From the NCBI RefSeq assembly GCF_011839805.1, contig NZ_VWPY01000001.1, positions 1 to 64,000 on the forward strand: a stretch of DNA of 64,000 bases, read 5' to 3'. Position numbers and translations under genes: made by a program. This stretch comes from Kineococcus rubinsiae. GTDB taxonomy: Bacteria > Actinomycetota > Actinomycetes > Actinomycetales > Kineococcaceae. The notes under the pieces were generated by a model. It did no database searches. It saw only the letters and a program-made list of their open reading frames with translations, and had not been told where the DNA came from. How positions within the stretch are numbered: the stretch's first letter is position 1; each line of letters opens with the position of its first letter. Below, piece after piece: positions 44,555-52,210 of the stretch.

Positions 44555-46375
44555 ATGAGCTCTCCCACCGTCGGTGACCACCTCGTCGCACGTCTGGGGC
44601 TGTGGGGCGCACGGCGCTTCTACGGCTACCCGGGCGACGGCATCGGCGGTGTCATCTCGGCCGTGGGCCGCGCCGTCCAGGCCGGTGACGCGGAGTTCGT
44701 GCAGGTCCGCCACGAGGAGGCCGCGGGCTTCGCGGCCACCGCGGACGTCAAGTACGGCGGGAGCCCGCTCGGCGTCTGCGCCGTGACGTCCGGCCCGGGC
44801 GCCGTGCACGTCCTGAACGGGCTCTACGACGCCAAGCTCGACCACATCCCCGTCGTCGCCCTGCTGGGGCAGAGCGCGACCAGCGCCCTCGGCACCTCCT
44901 ACTACCAGGAGCTGGACCTCGTGCGGCTGTTCGGCGACGTCGCCGGGGAGTACGTGCTGCAGGTGACCGACCCCTCGCAGGTCCAGCACGCCGTCGACCG
45001 GGCGGCCCGGATCGCGCTGGAGCGCCGGACCGTCACGGCGCTCGTCCTGCCGAGCGACGTGCAGGACCTCGACGCGGTGCTCGAGGTCCCCGACGCCCAC
45101 GGCTACACGCACACGAGCGCCGTCCCCGGGTCGCTGCCGGGCATCCCGCGGCCCGAGGCGCTGCAGCAGGCCGCGGACCTGCTGAACTCGGGGAGGAAGG
45201 TGGCGATCCTCGCCGGGGCGGGCGCGCTGGGGGCCACCGCGGAGCTCACCGCCGTCGCGGACGCGCTCGGCGCCGGCGTCGCGAAGGCGCTGCTCGGCAA
45301 GGCCGTGCTGGACGACCGGCTGGACTGGGTGACCGGGTCCATCGGCCTGCTCGGCACCCGGCCGAGCTACGACCTCATGCGCGAGTGCGACACGCTCCTC
45401 ATGATCGGCACGACCATGCCGTACACCGAGTACTACCCCGCCCCCGGCCAGGCGCGCGCCGTGCAGGTCGACGTCGACGGCACCCGGTGCGGGCTGCGCT
45501 ACGCCACCGAGGTGAACCTCGTCGGGGACGCCCGCCTGACGCTGGAGGCGCTGCTGCCCCTGCTGCACGCCGACCCGGACCCGTCCTGGCGCGAGCGGAT
45601 CGCCCGCTGGAACACCGCGTGGCGCGCGTGGGGCGAGGAGCGGACGAACGCCGCCGCCATGCCCCTGAACCCCGAGCTCGTGGTGCGCGGGCTCTCGGAG
45701 CGGCTGACCGACGACGCGATGATCGCCGTCGACTGCGGGACCGCGACCAGCTGGTACGCCCGCGACCTGGACCTGCGCCCGGGGATGCTCGCGTCGCTGT
45801 CGGGGACGCTGCTGTCGATGGGTGGCGGGATGCCGTACGCCCTGGCCGCCAAGCAGGCCCACCCCGACCGGCCCGTGCTGGCGATCGTCGGCGACGGGGC
45901 CATGCAGATGAACGGCATCAACGAGCTCATCACGGTGGCCCAGCGCTGGCGCACGTGGAGCGACCCGCGCTTCGTCGTGGTCGTGCTGAACAACCGCGAC
46001 CTGTCCTTCGTCGCGTGGGAGGCCCGGGCCATGCAGGGCGAGGTCCCGTTCGACGCGGCGATGGACGTGCCCGACCTGCCCTACGGCAGCTACGCGCAGC
46101 TGCTCGGTCTCGGCGGGCGGCGGCTGGAAGGTCCCGGCGAGGTCGCCGAGGCGCTGGACGAGGCCTTCGCGGCGCGCCGGCCCACCGTCCTGGACGCCGT
46201 CGTCGACCCGAACGTGCCGATGATCCCGCCCCACGTCTCGCTGCAGCAGGTGCTGGGCACCGCGAAGTCCCAGCTGCGCGGCGACCCCGCCGCGAAGGAC
46301 ATCGTCGTGGAGGGGGCGCGCGAGACGATCGGCGCGGCGGCGCGCGCCGTGGTGCGCCACGTCAAGGGCGACTGA
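44555..46375 (+). CDS. Thiamine-diphosphate enzyme, pyruvate oxidase/dehydrogenase-like
   Basis: A 606-residue protein with the three-domain TPP-enzyme fold (PYR, central, PP). The catalytic Glu is in VRHEEAAGF. The PP domain has GDGAMQMNGINELIT and a NN after VVVVL, the TPP/Mg motif. It resembles pyruvate:quinone oxidoreductase (PoxB) and related acetolactate synthase-like enzymes. The C-terminal tail is positively charged and could contact the membrane, but this is uncertain. Substrate and quinone use are inferred. The ATG at 44555 matches the family N-terminus (VGDHLVARLGLWG). Confidence 0.82.
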   Translation: MSSPTVGDHLVARLGLWGARRFYGYPGDGIGGVISAVGRAVQAGDAEFVQVRHEEAAGFAATADVKYGGSPLGVCAVTSGPGAVHVLNGLYDAKLDHIPVVALLGQSATSALGTSYYQELDLVRLFGDVAGEYVLQVTDPSQVQHAVDRAARIALERRTVTALVLPSDVQDLDAVLEVPDAHGYTHTSAVPGSLPGIPRPEALQQAADLLNSGRKVAILAGAGALGATAELTAVADALGAGVAKALLGKAVLDDRLDWVTGSIGLLGTRPSYDLMRECDTLLMIGTTMPYTEYYPAPGQARAVQVDVDGTRCGLRYATEVNLVGDARLTLEALLPLLHADPDPSWRERIARWNTAWRAWGEERTNAAAMPLNPELVVRGLSERLTDDAMIAVDCGTATSWYARDLDLRPGMLASLSGTLLSMGGGMPYALAAKQAHPDRPVLAIVGDGAMQMNGINELITVAQRWRTWSDPRFVVVVLNNRDLSFVAWEARAMQGEVPFDAAMDVPDLPYGSYAQLLGLGGRRLEGPGEVAEALDEAFAARRPTVLDAVVDPNVPMIPPHVSLQQVLGTAKSQLRGDPAAKDIVVEGARETIGAAARAVVRHVKGD

Positions 46376-46391
46376 GGCCCGCGCGCCACGA

Positions 46392-46427
46392 ACCGCGTTG
46401 CGGTCCGGCGCTCCGCGTCCTTATTGT
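46392..46427 (+). promoter_or_regulatory. Promoter and 13-bp palindrome before the DHA2 efflux gene
   Basis: A -35 TTGCGG (46398-46403), an 18-base spacer and a -10 TATTGT (46422-46427) precede an A/T-rich stretch. The palindrome ACCGC-GTT-GCGGT (46392-46404) overlaps the -35 box and may be an operator. The leader to the ATG at 46501 would be about 65 bases. Confidence 0.5.
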
Positions 46428-46500
46428 CGTCTCAAAGAGAAGCAGTCGCGTCGTCAGCGTTGCCGGCCCGTGCTCACCCCAACTCCCGGAGTCGACCTCG

Positions 46501-48039
46501 ATGAGCACGTCCGCGCGCGCCGGCCAGGACGCCAGCGTCCCGGCCCAGCCGACCACCCCCTCCCCCCTGACCTCCCCGGCGGAACCCGTGTCCGCGCCCG
46601 CCGCGACGCCGCCGGCGACGTCGTCGCGCGCGACCACCCTGGCGCTGACCGTCCTCGTGCTCTCGGCGTTCGTGATGATCCTCAACGAGACGATCCTCAG
46701 CGTCGCCCTGCGCGTGCTGGGTGAGGACCTCGGCATCGCCACCACCACCGTGCAGTGGCTGACGAGCGGGTTCCTGCTGACCATGGCCGTCGTGATCCCG
46801 CTGACGGGCTTCCTGCTGGAGCGGTTCACCCCCCGCCAGGTGTTCGCGGCCGCCATGAGCCTGTTCTCCGCCGGGACCCTGGTCGCCGCCCTGGCCCCCG
46901 GGTTCGGCGTGCTGCTCACCGGCCGCGTGCTGCAGGCCGGCGGCACGGCCGTGATGATCCCGCTGCTCATGACGACGGTGATGCGCCTGGTCCCGGTCGA
47001 GCGCCGCGGCGCCACGATGGGCACCATCACGATCGTCATCGCCGTCGCCCCGGCCATCGGGCCCACGGCGGGCGGGGCGATCCTCTCCTCCCTCGACTGG
47101 CGCTGGATGTTCTGGCTCGTCCTGCCGCTGTCGGTCACGGCCCTGGTGGTCGGCAGCGCGCTGCTGCGCCTGCCGACCGAGACCCGCAAGGTCCCCGTCG
47201 ACGTGCCGTCGGTGCTGCTGTCCGCGATCGGCTTCGGGGGCCTGCTCTACGGCCTGTCCACCGTCGGGGAGTCCGACCCGGCGGGCGGGATCGGCGCGTC
47301 GTGGGCCGCGCTCGTCGTGGGTCTCGTCGCGCTCGCGGTGTTCGTCACGCGGCAGCGCCGCCTGCAGCACCGGGGCGCGGCCCTGCTGGACCTGCGTCCC
47401 TTCGCGCACCGGCAGTTCACCGTGGCCGTCCTCGTCACCTCGATGATCTTCCTGTGCCTGCTGGGCGCCGGGGCGATCCTGCTGCCCCTGTACCTGCAGG
47501 GCGTGCAGGGCCGCAGCACCTTCGTCAGCGGCCTGGCCGTGCTGCCCGGCGGTCTCGCCCTCGGCCTGCTCGGCCGCCCGGTCGGCGCGCTCTACGACCG
47601 GATCGGCGCGCGCCGCCTGGTGATTCCCGGGGCGGTCGCCATGGCGCTGGCGCTGGGGTTCTTCGCGACGCTGCGCTCGGGGTCGACGCTGGGCGAGGTG
47701 ATCGCCGTGCACGTCGTCTTCATGTCCGGCTTCGGCCTGATGATGACGCCGCTGATGACGAGCTCGCTGAGCCAGCTGACCGAGCACCTGTACTCCCACG
47801 GCAGCGCCATCCTCACGACGCTGCAGCAGGTCGCGGGGGCGCTGGGCACGGCGGTGTTCGTGACGATCGCGACCCGCGCGAGCCTCGACGCGACCGCCGG
47901 CCCGGACGCGCGGGGCCTGCACGCGGCCTTCCTCACGGCCGCGGGCGTCGGCGTCGTCATCGTGGTCCTGGCGCTGTTCGTGCGCGGACCGCGAGCGGGT
48001 GAGCAGCAGCCGGCCCGCGAGCCGGGTCTGCACGGCTGA
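46501..48039 (+). CDS. DHA2-family MFS multidrug efflux transporter
   Basis: A 512-residue membrane protein of the 14-helix DHA2 (EmrB/QacA) group. After a Pro/Ala/Thr-rich N-terminal tail of about 40 residues come the helix-1 motif VMILNETILSVALRVLGEDLG, the QWLTSGFLLTMA segment and the motif C-like GPTAGGAI. These transporters export drugs or toxic metabolites with protons. The promoter upstream is unusually well formed for this window and carries a palindrome, suggesting repression by a TetR- or MarR-type regulator not seen here. Confidence 0.88.
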   Translation: MSTSARAGQDASVPAQPTTPSPLTSPAEPVSAPAATPPATSSRATTLALTVLVLSAFVMILNETILSVALRVLGEDLGIATTTVQWLTSGFLLTMAVVIPLTGFLLERFTPRQVFAAAMSLFSAGTLVAALAPGFGVLLTGRVLQAGGTAVMIPLLMTTVMRLVPVERRGATMGTITIVIAVAPAIGPTAGGAILSSLDWRWMFWLVLPLSVTALVVGSALLRLPTETRKVPVDVPSVLLSAIGFGGLLYGLSTVGESDPAGGIGASWAALVVGLVALAVFVTRQRRLQHRGAALLDLRPFAHRQFTVAVLVTSMIFLCLLGAGAILLPLYLQGVQGRSTFVSGLAVLPGGLALGLLGRPVGALYDRIGARRLVIPGAVAMALALGFFATLRSGSTLGEVIAVHVVFMSGFGLMMTPLMTSSLSQLTEHLYSHGSAILTTLQQVAGALGTAVFVTIATRASLDATAGPDARGLHAAFLTAAGVGVVIVVLALFVRGPRAGEQQPAREPGLHG

Positions 48040-48054
48040 GCGCCCCGGCGCTCA
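48037..48054. terminator. Hairpin built from two convergent stop codons
   Basis: TGAGCGCC-CC-GGCGCTCA, a perfect 8-bp stem. Its left end is the TGA of the efflux gene and its right end is the TGA (as TCA) of the convergent DUF6328 gene. It may act as a minimal bidirectional terminator. Confidence 0.55.
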
Positions 48055-48579
48055 GCCCGCCGGCGGGCGGCGTCCGCGGTCGACGGCACGCACGGCCCGC
48101 TGCGGCATGAGGTACCAGCACACGACGATGAGCAGCAGCACCGCGCTCGCGGTGGCGATCCCGGCGACGCGGCCCGAGACCACGTCCACCACGAGCAGGA
48201 CGCCGCCCGTGAAGACGAGGGCGACCGTCGCCAGCCCGGCCCGAGCGAACCGGCTGGCGGCGGCCACGAGGGTCGCCTTCGAGCGCCGCTGGAACAGGGC
48301 GCGGTGGTAGCCGACGGGGGCGACGAAGAAGGTCAGCGCCACGACGGCCAGCAGCAGGGTCGTCAGGTAGACCGCCCGCTGGAACGTGTCCAGCGTGTCG
48401 AACCGGGTCTGGAACGGCAGGGTCAGCAGGAACCCGGTGAGCAGCTGCACGCCGGTCTGCACGACGCGGAACTCCTGCAGCAGCTCGACCCAGTTCCGGT
48501 CGCTGCGCTCGGTCGGCGTCTCCCGGCGCAGCCCCGCGTAGGGGTCGTCGACGGAGTCCGGGGCGGCGTCGTCGCTCAC
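48052..48579 (-). CDS. DUF6328-family membrane protein
   Basis: A 175-residue protein with a soluble N-terminal 50 residues (RSDRNWVELLQEFRVVQTGVQLL) and four predicted transmembrane helices between about 55 and 160. It matches the DUF6328 family of actinobacteria; function unknown. The GTG overlaps the stop of the DUF1697 gene by four bases (GTGA), so translation is coupled. It is last in the sigma-ogt-DUF1697-DUF6328 operon, where a membrane protein could act as a signal or anti-sigma partner, though nothing in its sequence proves this. Confidence 0.78.
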   Translation of the reverse strand: MSDDAAPDSVDDPYAGLRRETPTERSDRNWVELLQEFRVVQTGVQLLTGFLLTLPFQTRFDTLDTFQRAVYLTTLLLAVVALTFFVAPVGYHRALFQRRSKATLVAAASRFARAGLATVALVFTGGVLLVVDVVSGRVAGIATASAVLLLIVVCWYLMPQRAVRAVDRGRRPPAG

Positions 48580-49109
48580 CGGGACGCCACCGCCAGCACC
48601 TTCTCGACCGTGCGCAGGTTCCGCGTCGTGATGACGGGCTTCCACCGGGCCGCGGCCGCGAGCTTCGCGAACGGGGTGTCGGTGCTCGAGCCCTTCGCGA
48701 CCCGCCAGTACAGGACGTCGCCCGCGAGCTGCAGCAGGTCCTCGCCGCCGGCGGGGTCCGCGAGCGCTGCCAGCTCCGCGAGCTGGCCCGCGTCGGAGGC
48801 GAAGACGCAGTACGGGTGGAACCGCTCGTCATCGCGGGGGAACGGGTAGGCGGCCGCGATCTCCGCGAGCCGCTGCGGGCGCACCACGACGACCCAGGCC
48901 TGGTAGCCGAACCCGTCGCGCAGGGCCTGCTCGACGTCGCGGGCGAGCTGCGCGGCGTCGTCCGTCGCCGGGTCCAGGACGACGTTGCCGCTGGCGAGGA
49001 CCGTGCGCACGTCCGAGAACCCGGCGGCGCCCAGGACGCGGGCCAGGTCGGCGCTGCGCACGGTGACCCCGTTGACGTTCACCCCGCGCAGCAGGACCAC
49101 CGCTCTCAC
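48576..49109 (-). CDS. DUF1697-family protein
   Basis: A 177-residue protein of the DUF1697 family, recognised from its N-terminus (LLRGVNVNG, then ASGNVVLDP) and its C-terminal WRVAKGSSTDTPFAKL and TTRNLRTVEKVLA. The family is widespread and of unknown biochemical role. The GTG start is 26 bases after the ogt-like gene. It is translationally coupled to DUF6328. Confidence 0.85.
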   Translation of the reverse strand: MRAVVLLRGVNVNGVTVRSADLARVLGAAGFSDVRTVLASGNVVLDPATDDAAQLARDVEQALRDGFGYQAWVVVVRPQRLAEIAAAYPFPRDDERFHPYCVFASDAGQLAELAALADPAGGEDLLQLAGDVLYWRVAKGSSTDTPFAKLAAAARWKPVITTRNLRTVEKVLAVASR

Positions 49110-49135
49110 GCCCGGCAGCCTCGCACGAACCGGTC

Positions 49136-49732
49136 CTACCGCGCTTCCAGAGCCAGCAGGCCGACCTTCGCGGCGGCGCCCCCCACGTACTCGCCGGGGG
49201 TGCCGTCGCTGCGCACGACGCGGTGGCAGGGCACCACGACGGGCAGCGGGTTGCGCGCGCACGCCGTCCCGACCGCCCGGACCGCGCCCGGGCGCCCGGT
49301 CAGGGCGGCCACCTGCGTGTACGAGGCGGTCGTCCCGAACCCGATGCGCGGCAGCACCTCCACGACGGCGCGGCGGAAGCCGCTCGCGAGGCTGAGGTCG
49401 AGGGGGACGTCGAAGCGGGTCCGCACGCCCGCGAAGTACTCGTCCAGCTCGGCCGCCACCCGGTCCAGCCGGGCCGGGGCGCGCAGGACGCGGGGGCTCA
49501 GCCGGTCCGCGAGCGAGCGCAGGACGGCGTCGTGGTCCTCCCGGTCGTAGGCGACCCGGACGAGCCCGCGGGGCGTCGCCGCCAGCAGCAGCACCCCCAC
49601 GGGCGTGTCCAGCGTCCGGTACGCGACGTCGAGCAGGTCCTCCTGCGCCGCCCGCCGCGCCAGCTCCTGCGCGAGGCGCCCGAGCGTCTCCCGCTCCGCC
49701 GCCACGCCCTCGGGGACACCCGTCGCGCTCAC
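49136..49732 (-). CDS. ogt: Methylated-DNA--protein-cysteine methyltransferase
   Basis: Suicide repair protein that transfers alkyl groups from O6-alkylguanine to its own Cys. It has 198 residues. The N-terminal ribonuclease-like domain is followed by the C-terminal DNA-binding/active domain with VGTACARNPLPVVVPCHRV, where PCHRV holds the acceptor Cys, and the GEYVGGAAAK loop. The GTG overlaps the stop of the ECF sigma gene by four bases, so sigma factor and repair protein are made together. About 30 extra N-terminal residues precede the usual start of the family. Confidence 0.92.
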   Translation of the reverse strand: MSATGVPEGVAAERETLGRLAQELARRAAQEDLLDVAYRTLDTPVGVLLLAATPRGLVRVAYDREDHDAVLRSLADRLSPRVLRAPARLDRVAAELDEYFAGVRTRFDVPLDLSLASGFRRAVVEVLPRIGFGTTASYTQVAALTGRPGAVRAVGTACARNPLPVVVPCHRVVRSDGTPGEYVGGAAAKVGLLALEAR

Positions 49733-50346
49733 CGCTGCTCCTCCCGCTCGCTCCGCTGATCCCCGTGAACCCTGTCGTTCCTGTCGCCGCTGTCGCCGCC
49801 GTCGCCCCACGCCCGGCGCAGCGCCCGCACCCCGTCCGCGGCCGCGCGCCGGGCCGCGGCCTCGCTGCCGCCGACGAGGGCGGCCACCTCGGCGTAGGGC
49901 AGGCCGCCGAGGTGGTGGTAGGCCACGCAGCGGCGCTGCTTGGCGGGCAGCTCGCCCACGGCCTCCCACAGGTCGGCGCGCCAGTCCCCCAGCAGCTCAC
50001 CGCCCGCGCGCTCCGGCAGCTCCGCCGTCGGCGCCGGGCGCCGGGCCGCGGCCCGGTGCTGGTCGACCGCCTTGCGGTGCGCGATCGTCACGAGCCAGGC
50101 CCGGACGTCGCTGCCCGCGGGCAGGGCGGGGTAGGCCCGCAGCGCCGCGAGGAACGTCTCCGACCACGCGTCGTCGGCCGCGTCGGGGCCCACGACGGCG
50201 CGGCAGACCCGCAGCACCGTCGCCCCGTGCGCCGCGACGACGGCCTCGAAGGGCTCGTGCCCCGCGGCCACCGCGCGCACCGCGACCGGCGCACCGCTCA
50301 CCGCGACACCGGCCACCACGCCGCCGCCCACCGGCACCTCCGTCAT
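49729..50346 (-). CDS. ECF-type RNA polymerase sigma factor
   Basis: A 205-residue sigma factor with sigma-2 (FEAVVAAHGATVLRVCRAVVGPDAADDAWSE and WLVTIAHRKAVDQHR) and sigma-4 (LPAKQRRCVAYHHLGGLPYAEVAALVGGSEAAARR) regions. The WSETFLAAL-type segment and absence of a recognisable anti-sigma gene fit an ECF sigma of the small actinobacterial class. The ATG at 50346 is preferred (AGGTG upstream); a GTG at 50355 is possible. It heads an operon with ogt, DUF1697 and DUF6328, so it probably controls an alkylation or general stress response. Confidence 0.87.
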   Translation of the reverse strand: MTEVPVGGGVVAGVAVSGAPVAVRAVAAGHEPFEAVVAAHGATVLRVCRAVVGPDAADDAWSETFLAALRAYPALPAGSDVRAWLVTIAHRKAVDQHRAAARRPAPTAELPERAGGELLGDWRADLWEAVGELPAKQRRCVAYHHLGGLPYAEVAALVGGSEAAARRAAADGVRALRRAWGDGGDSGDRNDRVHGDQRSEREEQR

Positions 50347-50392
50347 CACGTCCACACCTGATAGACGTCCGGGAGCGCCGGTCCGTGAGGTC

Positions 50393-51274
50393 TCACCGCA
50401 CGCTGGACCAGCCGCCCGACAGCCAGCCCGCCATCCGGCCCAGGCTCGCGGCCGCCCCGGGCAGCTCGGGGGTGTTCAGGTGCCCGTGCAGCGTGCGCGG
50501 CTCGAGCTCCTGGCGCACCGGCACCCCGGCCTCCTGCAGGGAGGTCACGAAGGCCTCGCCCGAGGGCCGCAGCCCGTCGACCTCGCTGAGCAGGACGAAG
50601 GTCGGGGGCAGCGCGGCGAGCCGCTCGCGCGGGGCCGTGCCCGGCACGGCCTCGACGGGCGCGCCGTCGAGGTCGTCGGTCCCGAGCAGTTCCGCGTACA
50701 TGCCGCGCACCTGCGGCGGGTCGAAGCGCCCGCCCGGCGGCAGGGCCGCGACCGCCGCGGCGAGGGCGGCGTCGGGCGGCGACTGGACGACGTGCAGCGT
50801 CGGGTAGGCCAGCAGCAGCGACAGCGGCACCCCGCCCCCCTCGTCCGCGGCACCGGCCCCTCCTCCAGCCAGGCGCAGGGCCGCGCCGGTGGCGAGGTTC
50901 GCGCCCGCGCTCGCCCCGCCCAGGTGCAGCCGGGACACCCCGAGGGCGGGGGCCTCGGCCTGCAGCCAGCGCCACGCGGCCAGCACGTCGTCGGAGGGGA
51001 CGGGCCAGCGCACGGCACCGGAACCGCGGCGCCCGGCGCGGGCCAGGCGGTAGTCGACCGAGACGACGGTGACGCCGGCGTCGCGGGCCAGCACGGTGGC
51101 GACGCCGTCGGCCTCGGGCATGTCGAGGTCCCCGCCCGTGAAACCCCCGCCGTGGCACCACAGCAGCGCCGTGGCGGAACCGCCCGCGTACACGCGCAGC
51201 GGAACGGGGCCGTGGGGACCGTCGGCCTGCGCGGTCGTGGGTTCGAGAGGACGCGGGGTGCTCATGCCTCCCAT
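50393..51274 (-). CDS. Alpha/beta hydrolase, hormone-sensitive-lipase family
   Basis: A 293-residue esterase-like enzyme. The oxyanion motif HGGGFTGGD is near residue 41 and the nucleophile elbow GGASAGANLA near 118, which place it in the HSL (family IV) group. The catalytic Asp and His are in SEVDGLRPSGE and HGHLN. Substrate unknown. The ATG at 51274 is used; a second ATG 3 codons later is possible. It is divergent from the sugar operon across a 150-base regulatory region. Confidence 0.85.
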   Translation of the reverse strand: MGGMSTPRPLEPTTAQADGPHGPVPLRVYAGGSATALLWCHGGGFTGGDLDMPEADGVATVLARDAGVTVVSVDYRLARAGRRGSGAVRWPVPSDDVLAAWRWLQAEAPALGVSRLHLGGASAGANLATGAALRLAGGGAGAADEGGGVPLSLLLAYPTLHVVQSPPDAALAAAVAALPPGGRFDPPQVRGMYAELLGTDDLDGAPVEAVPGTAPRERLAALPPTFVLLSEVDGLRPSGEAFVTSLQEAGVPVRQELEPRTLHGHLNTPELPGAAASLGRMAGWLSGGWSSVR

Positions 51275-51323
51275 CGTGCACCCCCGCAGCGAAACTCCCG
51301 CACCGTCGCTTCGAAAGGGCGGC

Positions 51324-51340
51324 GGTTGCGCTGCGGTTGC
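51324..51340. repeat. GGTTGC repeats next to the sugar-operon promoter
   Basis: GGTT motifs start at 51324, 51335, 51344 and 51356, about one helical turn apart. The 16-mer GTTGCGCTGCGGTTGC (51325-51340) is the exact reverse complement of the element at 30963-30978. They flank the -35 box and may be binding sites for the DeoR-type regulator. Confidence 0.5.
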
Positions 51341-51345
51341 GATGG

Positions 51346-51374
51346 TTGACGCAGCGGTTCGTTCCTCTTACGTT
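51346..51374 (+). promoter_or_regulatory. Promoter of the rhamnose-type sugar operon
   Basis: A -35 TTGACG (51346-51351), a 17-base spacer and a -10 TACGTT (51369-51374). The predicted start is near 51381, with GGGAGGA at 51407-51413 as ribosome site. It closely resembles the glpF promoter in form. Confidence 0.75.
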
Positions 51375-51424
51375 CCCTCAGCGGGCCAGTGCCGGTCCGC
51401 TGCCTCGGGAGGACGGTGGTCGCG

Positions 51425-52210
51425 GTGGCCGGGGACGAGTTCTCCCGCTCGCAGGCGATCCTCGGCGAGCTCGACCACCACGGCCGGGTCGTGGTCACCG
51501 ACCTCGCGGCGAAGCTCGGCGTCTCCCCCGTCACGGTCCGCAAGGACCTGCAGGCCCTCGAGGAGCGCTCGGTCCTGCGGCGCGTGCGCGGCGGCGCGGT
51601 CGCCGCCCCGGGTGGCGACGAGGGCTCGTTCGAGGTGCGGATGCGCCAGCACCGCAGCGAGAAGGACGCGATCGCCCGCGCCGTCGCGCCCCTGGTGCAC
51701 GACGGCGACGTCGTCGCCCTCGACTCCTCCACGACGTGCCACCACCTCGCCCGCCGCCTCCTGCAGCGCCGCGGCCTCGTCGTCGTGACGAACAGCCTCG
51801 CCCTCGCCTCGCTGTTCTCCGAGCGCAGCGACGCCCGCGTCCTGCTGCCCGGGGGCGTCGTGCGGCGCGCGGCGCGTTCCGTCGTCGGGCTCGTCGGCGA
51901 CGTCCTCGCCGGCCGCGGCCGCATCGACCACGGGTTCATCTCCGGCAACGGCATCTCCGCGGCTCACGGCGTCATGGACCTCGCCCTGGAGGAGGCCGAG
52001 GCCAAGCGCTACCTCGCCGGGCCGTGCCGGCAGGTGCACGCCCTGCTGGACTCCTCGAAGTTCGGCGCGTTCTCGCTGCACGCCTCGGTCCCGCTGGCCG
52101 ACCTGACCGCGGTCTGGACCGACGACGCGGCCGACGCCGACGCCGTCGCCGAGATCGAGGCCGCCGGGGTCCCCGTCCACACCCTGGCCACCGGGCCGGT
52201 GCCGGCGTGA
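51425..52210 (+). CDS. DeoR-family transcriptional regulator
   Basis: A 261-residue sugar-phosphate-responsive repressor. The N-terminal DeoR helix-turn-helix has the usual VTDLAAKLGVSPVTVRKDLQALEERSVLRRVRGGAV, and the C-terminal DeoRC ligand domain has DSSTTCHHLA and the ISGNGISAAHG stretch. Starts at GTG 51416 or 51425 are both plausible. The stop overlaps the kinase GTG (GTGA). As first gene of the operon it likely represses its own promoter until a phosphorylated sugar appears. Confidence 0.9.
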   Translation: MAGDEFSRSQAILGELDHHGRVVVTDLAAKLGVSPVTVRKDLQALEERSVLRRVRGGAVAAPGGDEGSFEVRMRQHRSEKDAIARAVAPLVHDGDVVALDSSTTCHHLARRLLQRRGLVVVTNSLALASLFSERSDARVLLPGGVVRRAARSVVGLVGDVLAGRGRIDHGFISGNGISAAHGVMDLALEEAEAKRYLAGPCRQVHALLDSSKFGAFSLHASVPLADLTAVWTDDAADADAVAEIEAAGVPVHTLATGPVPA

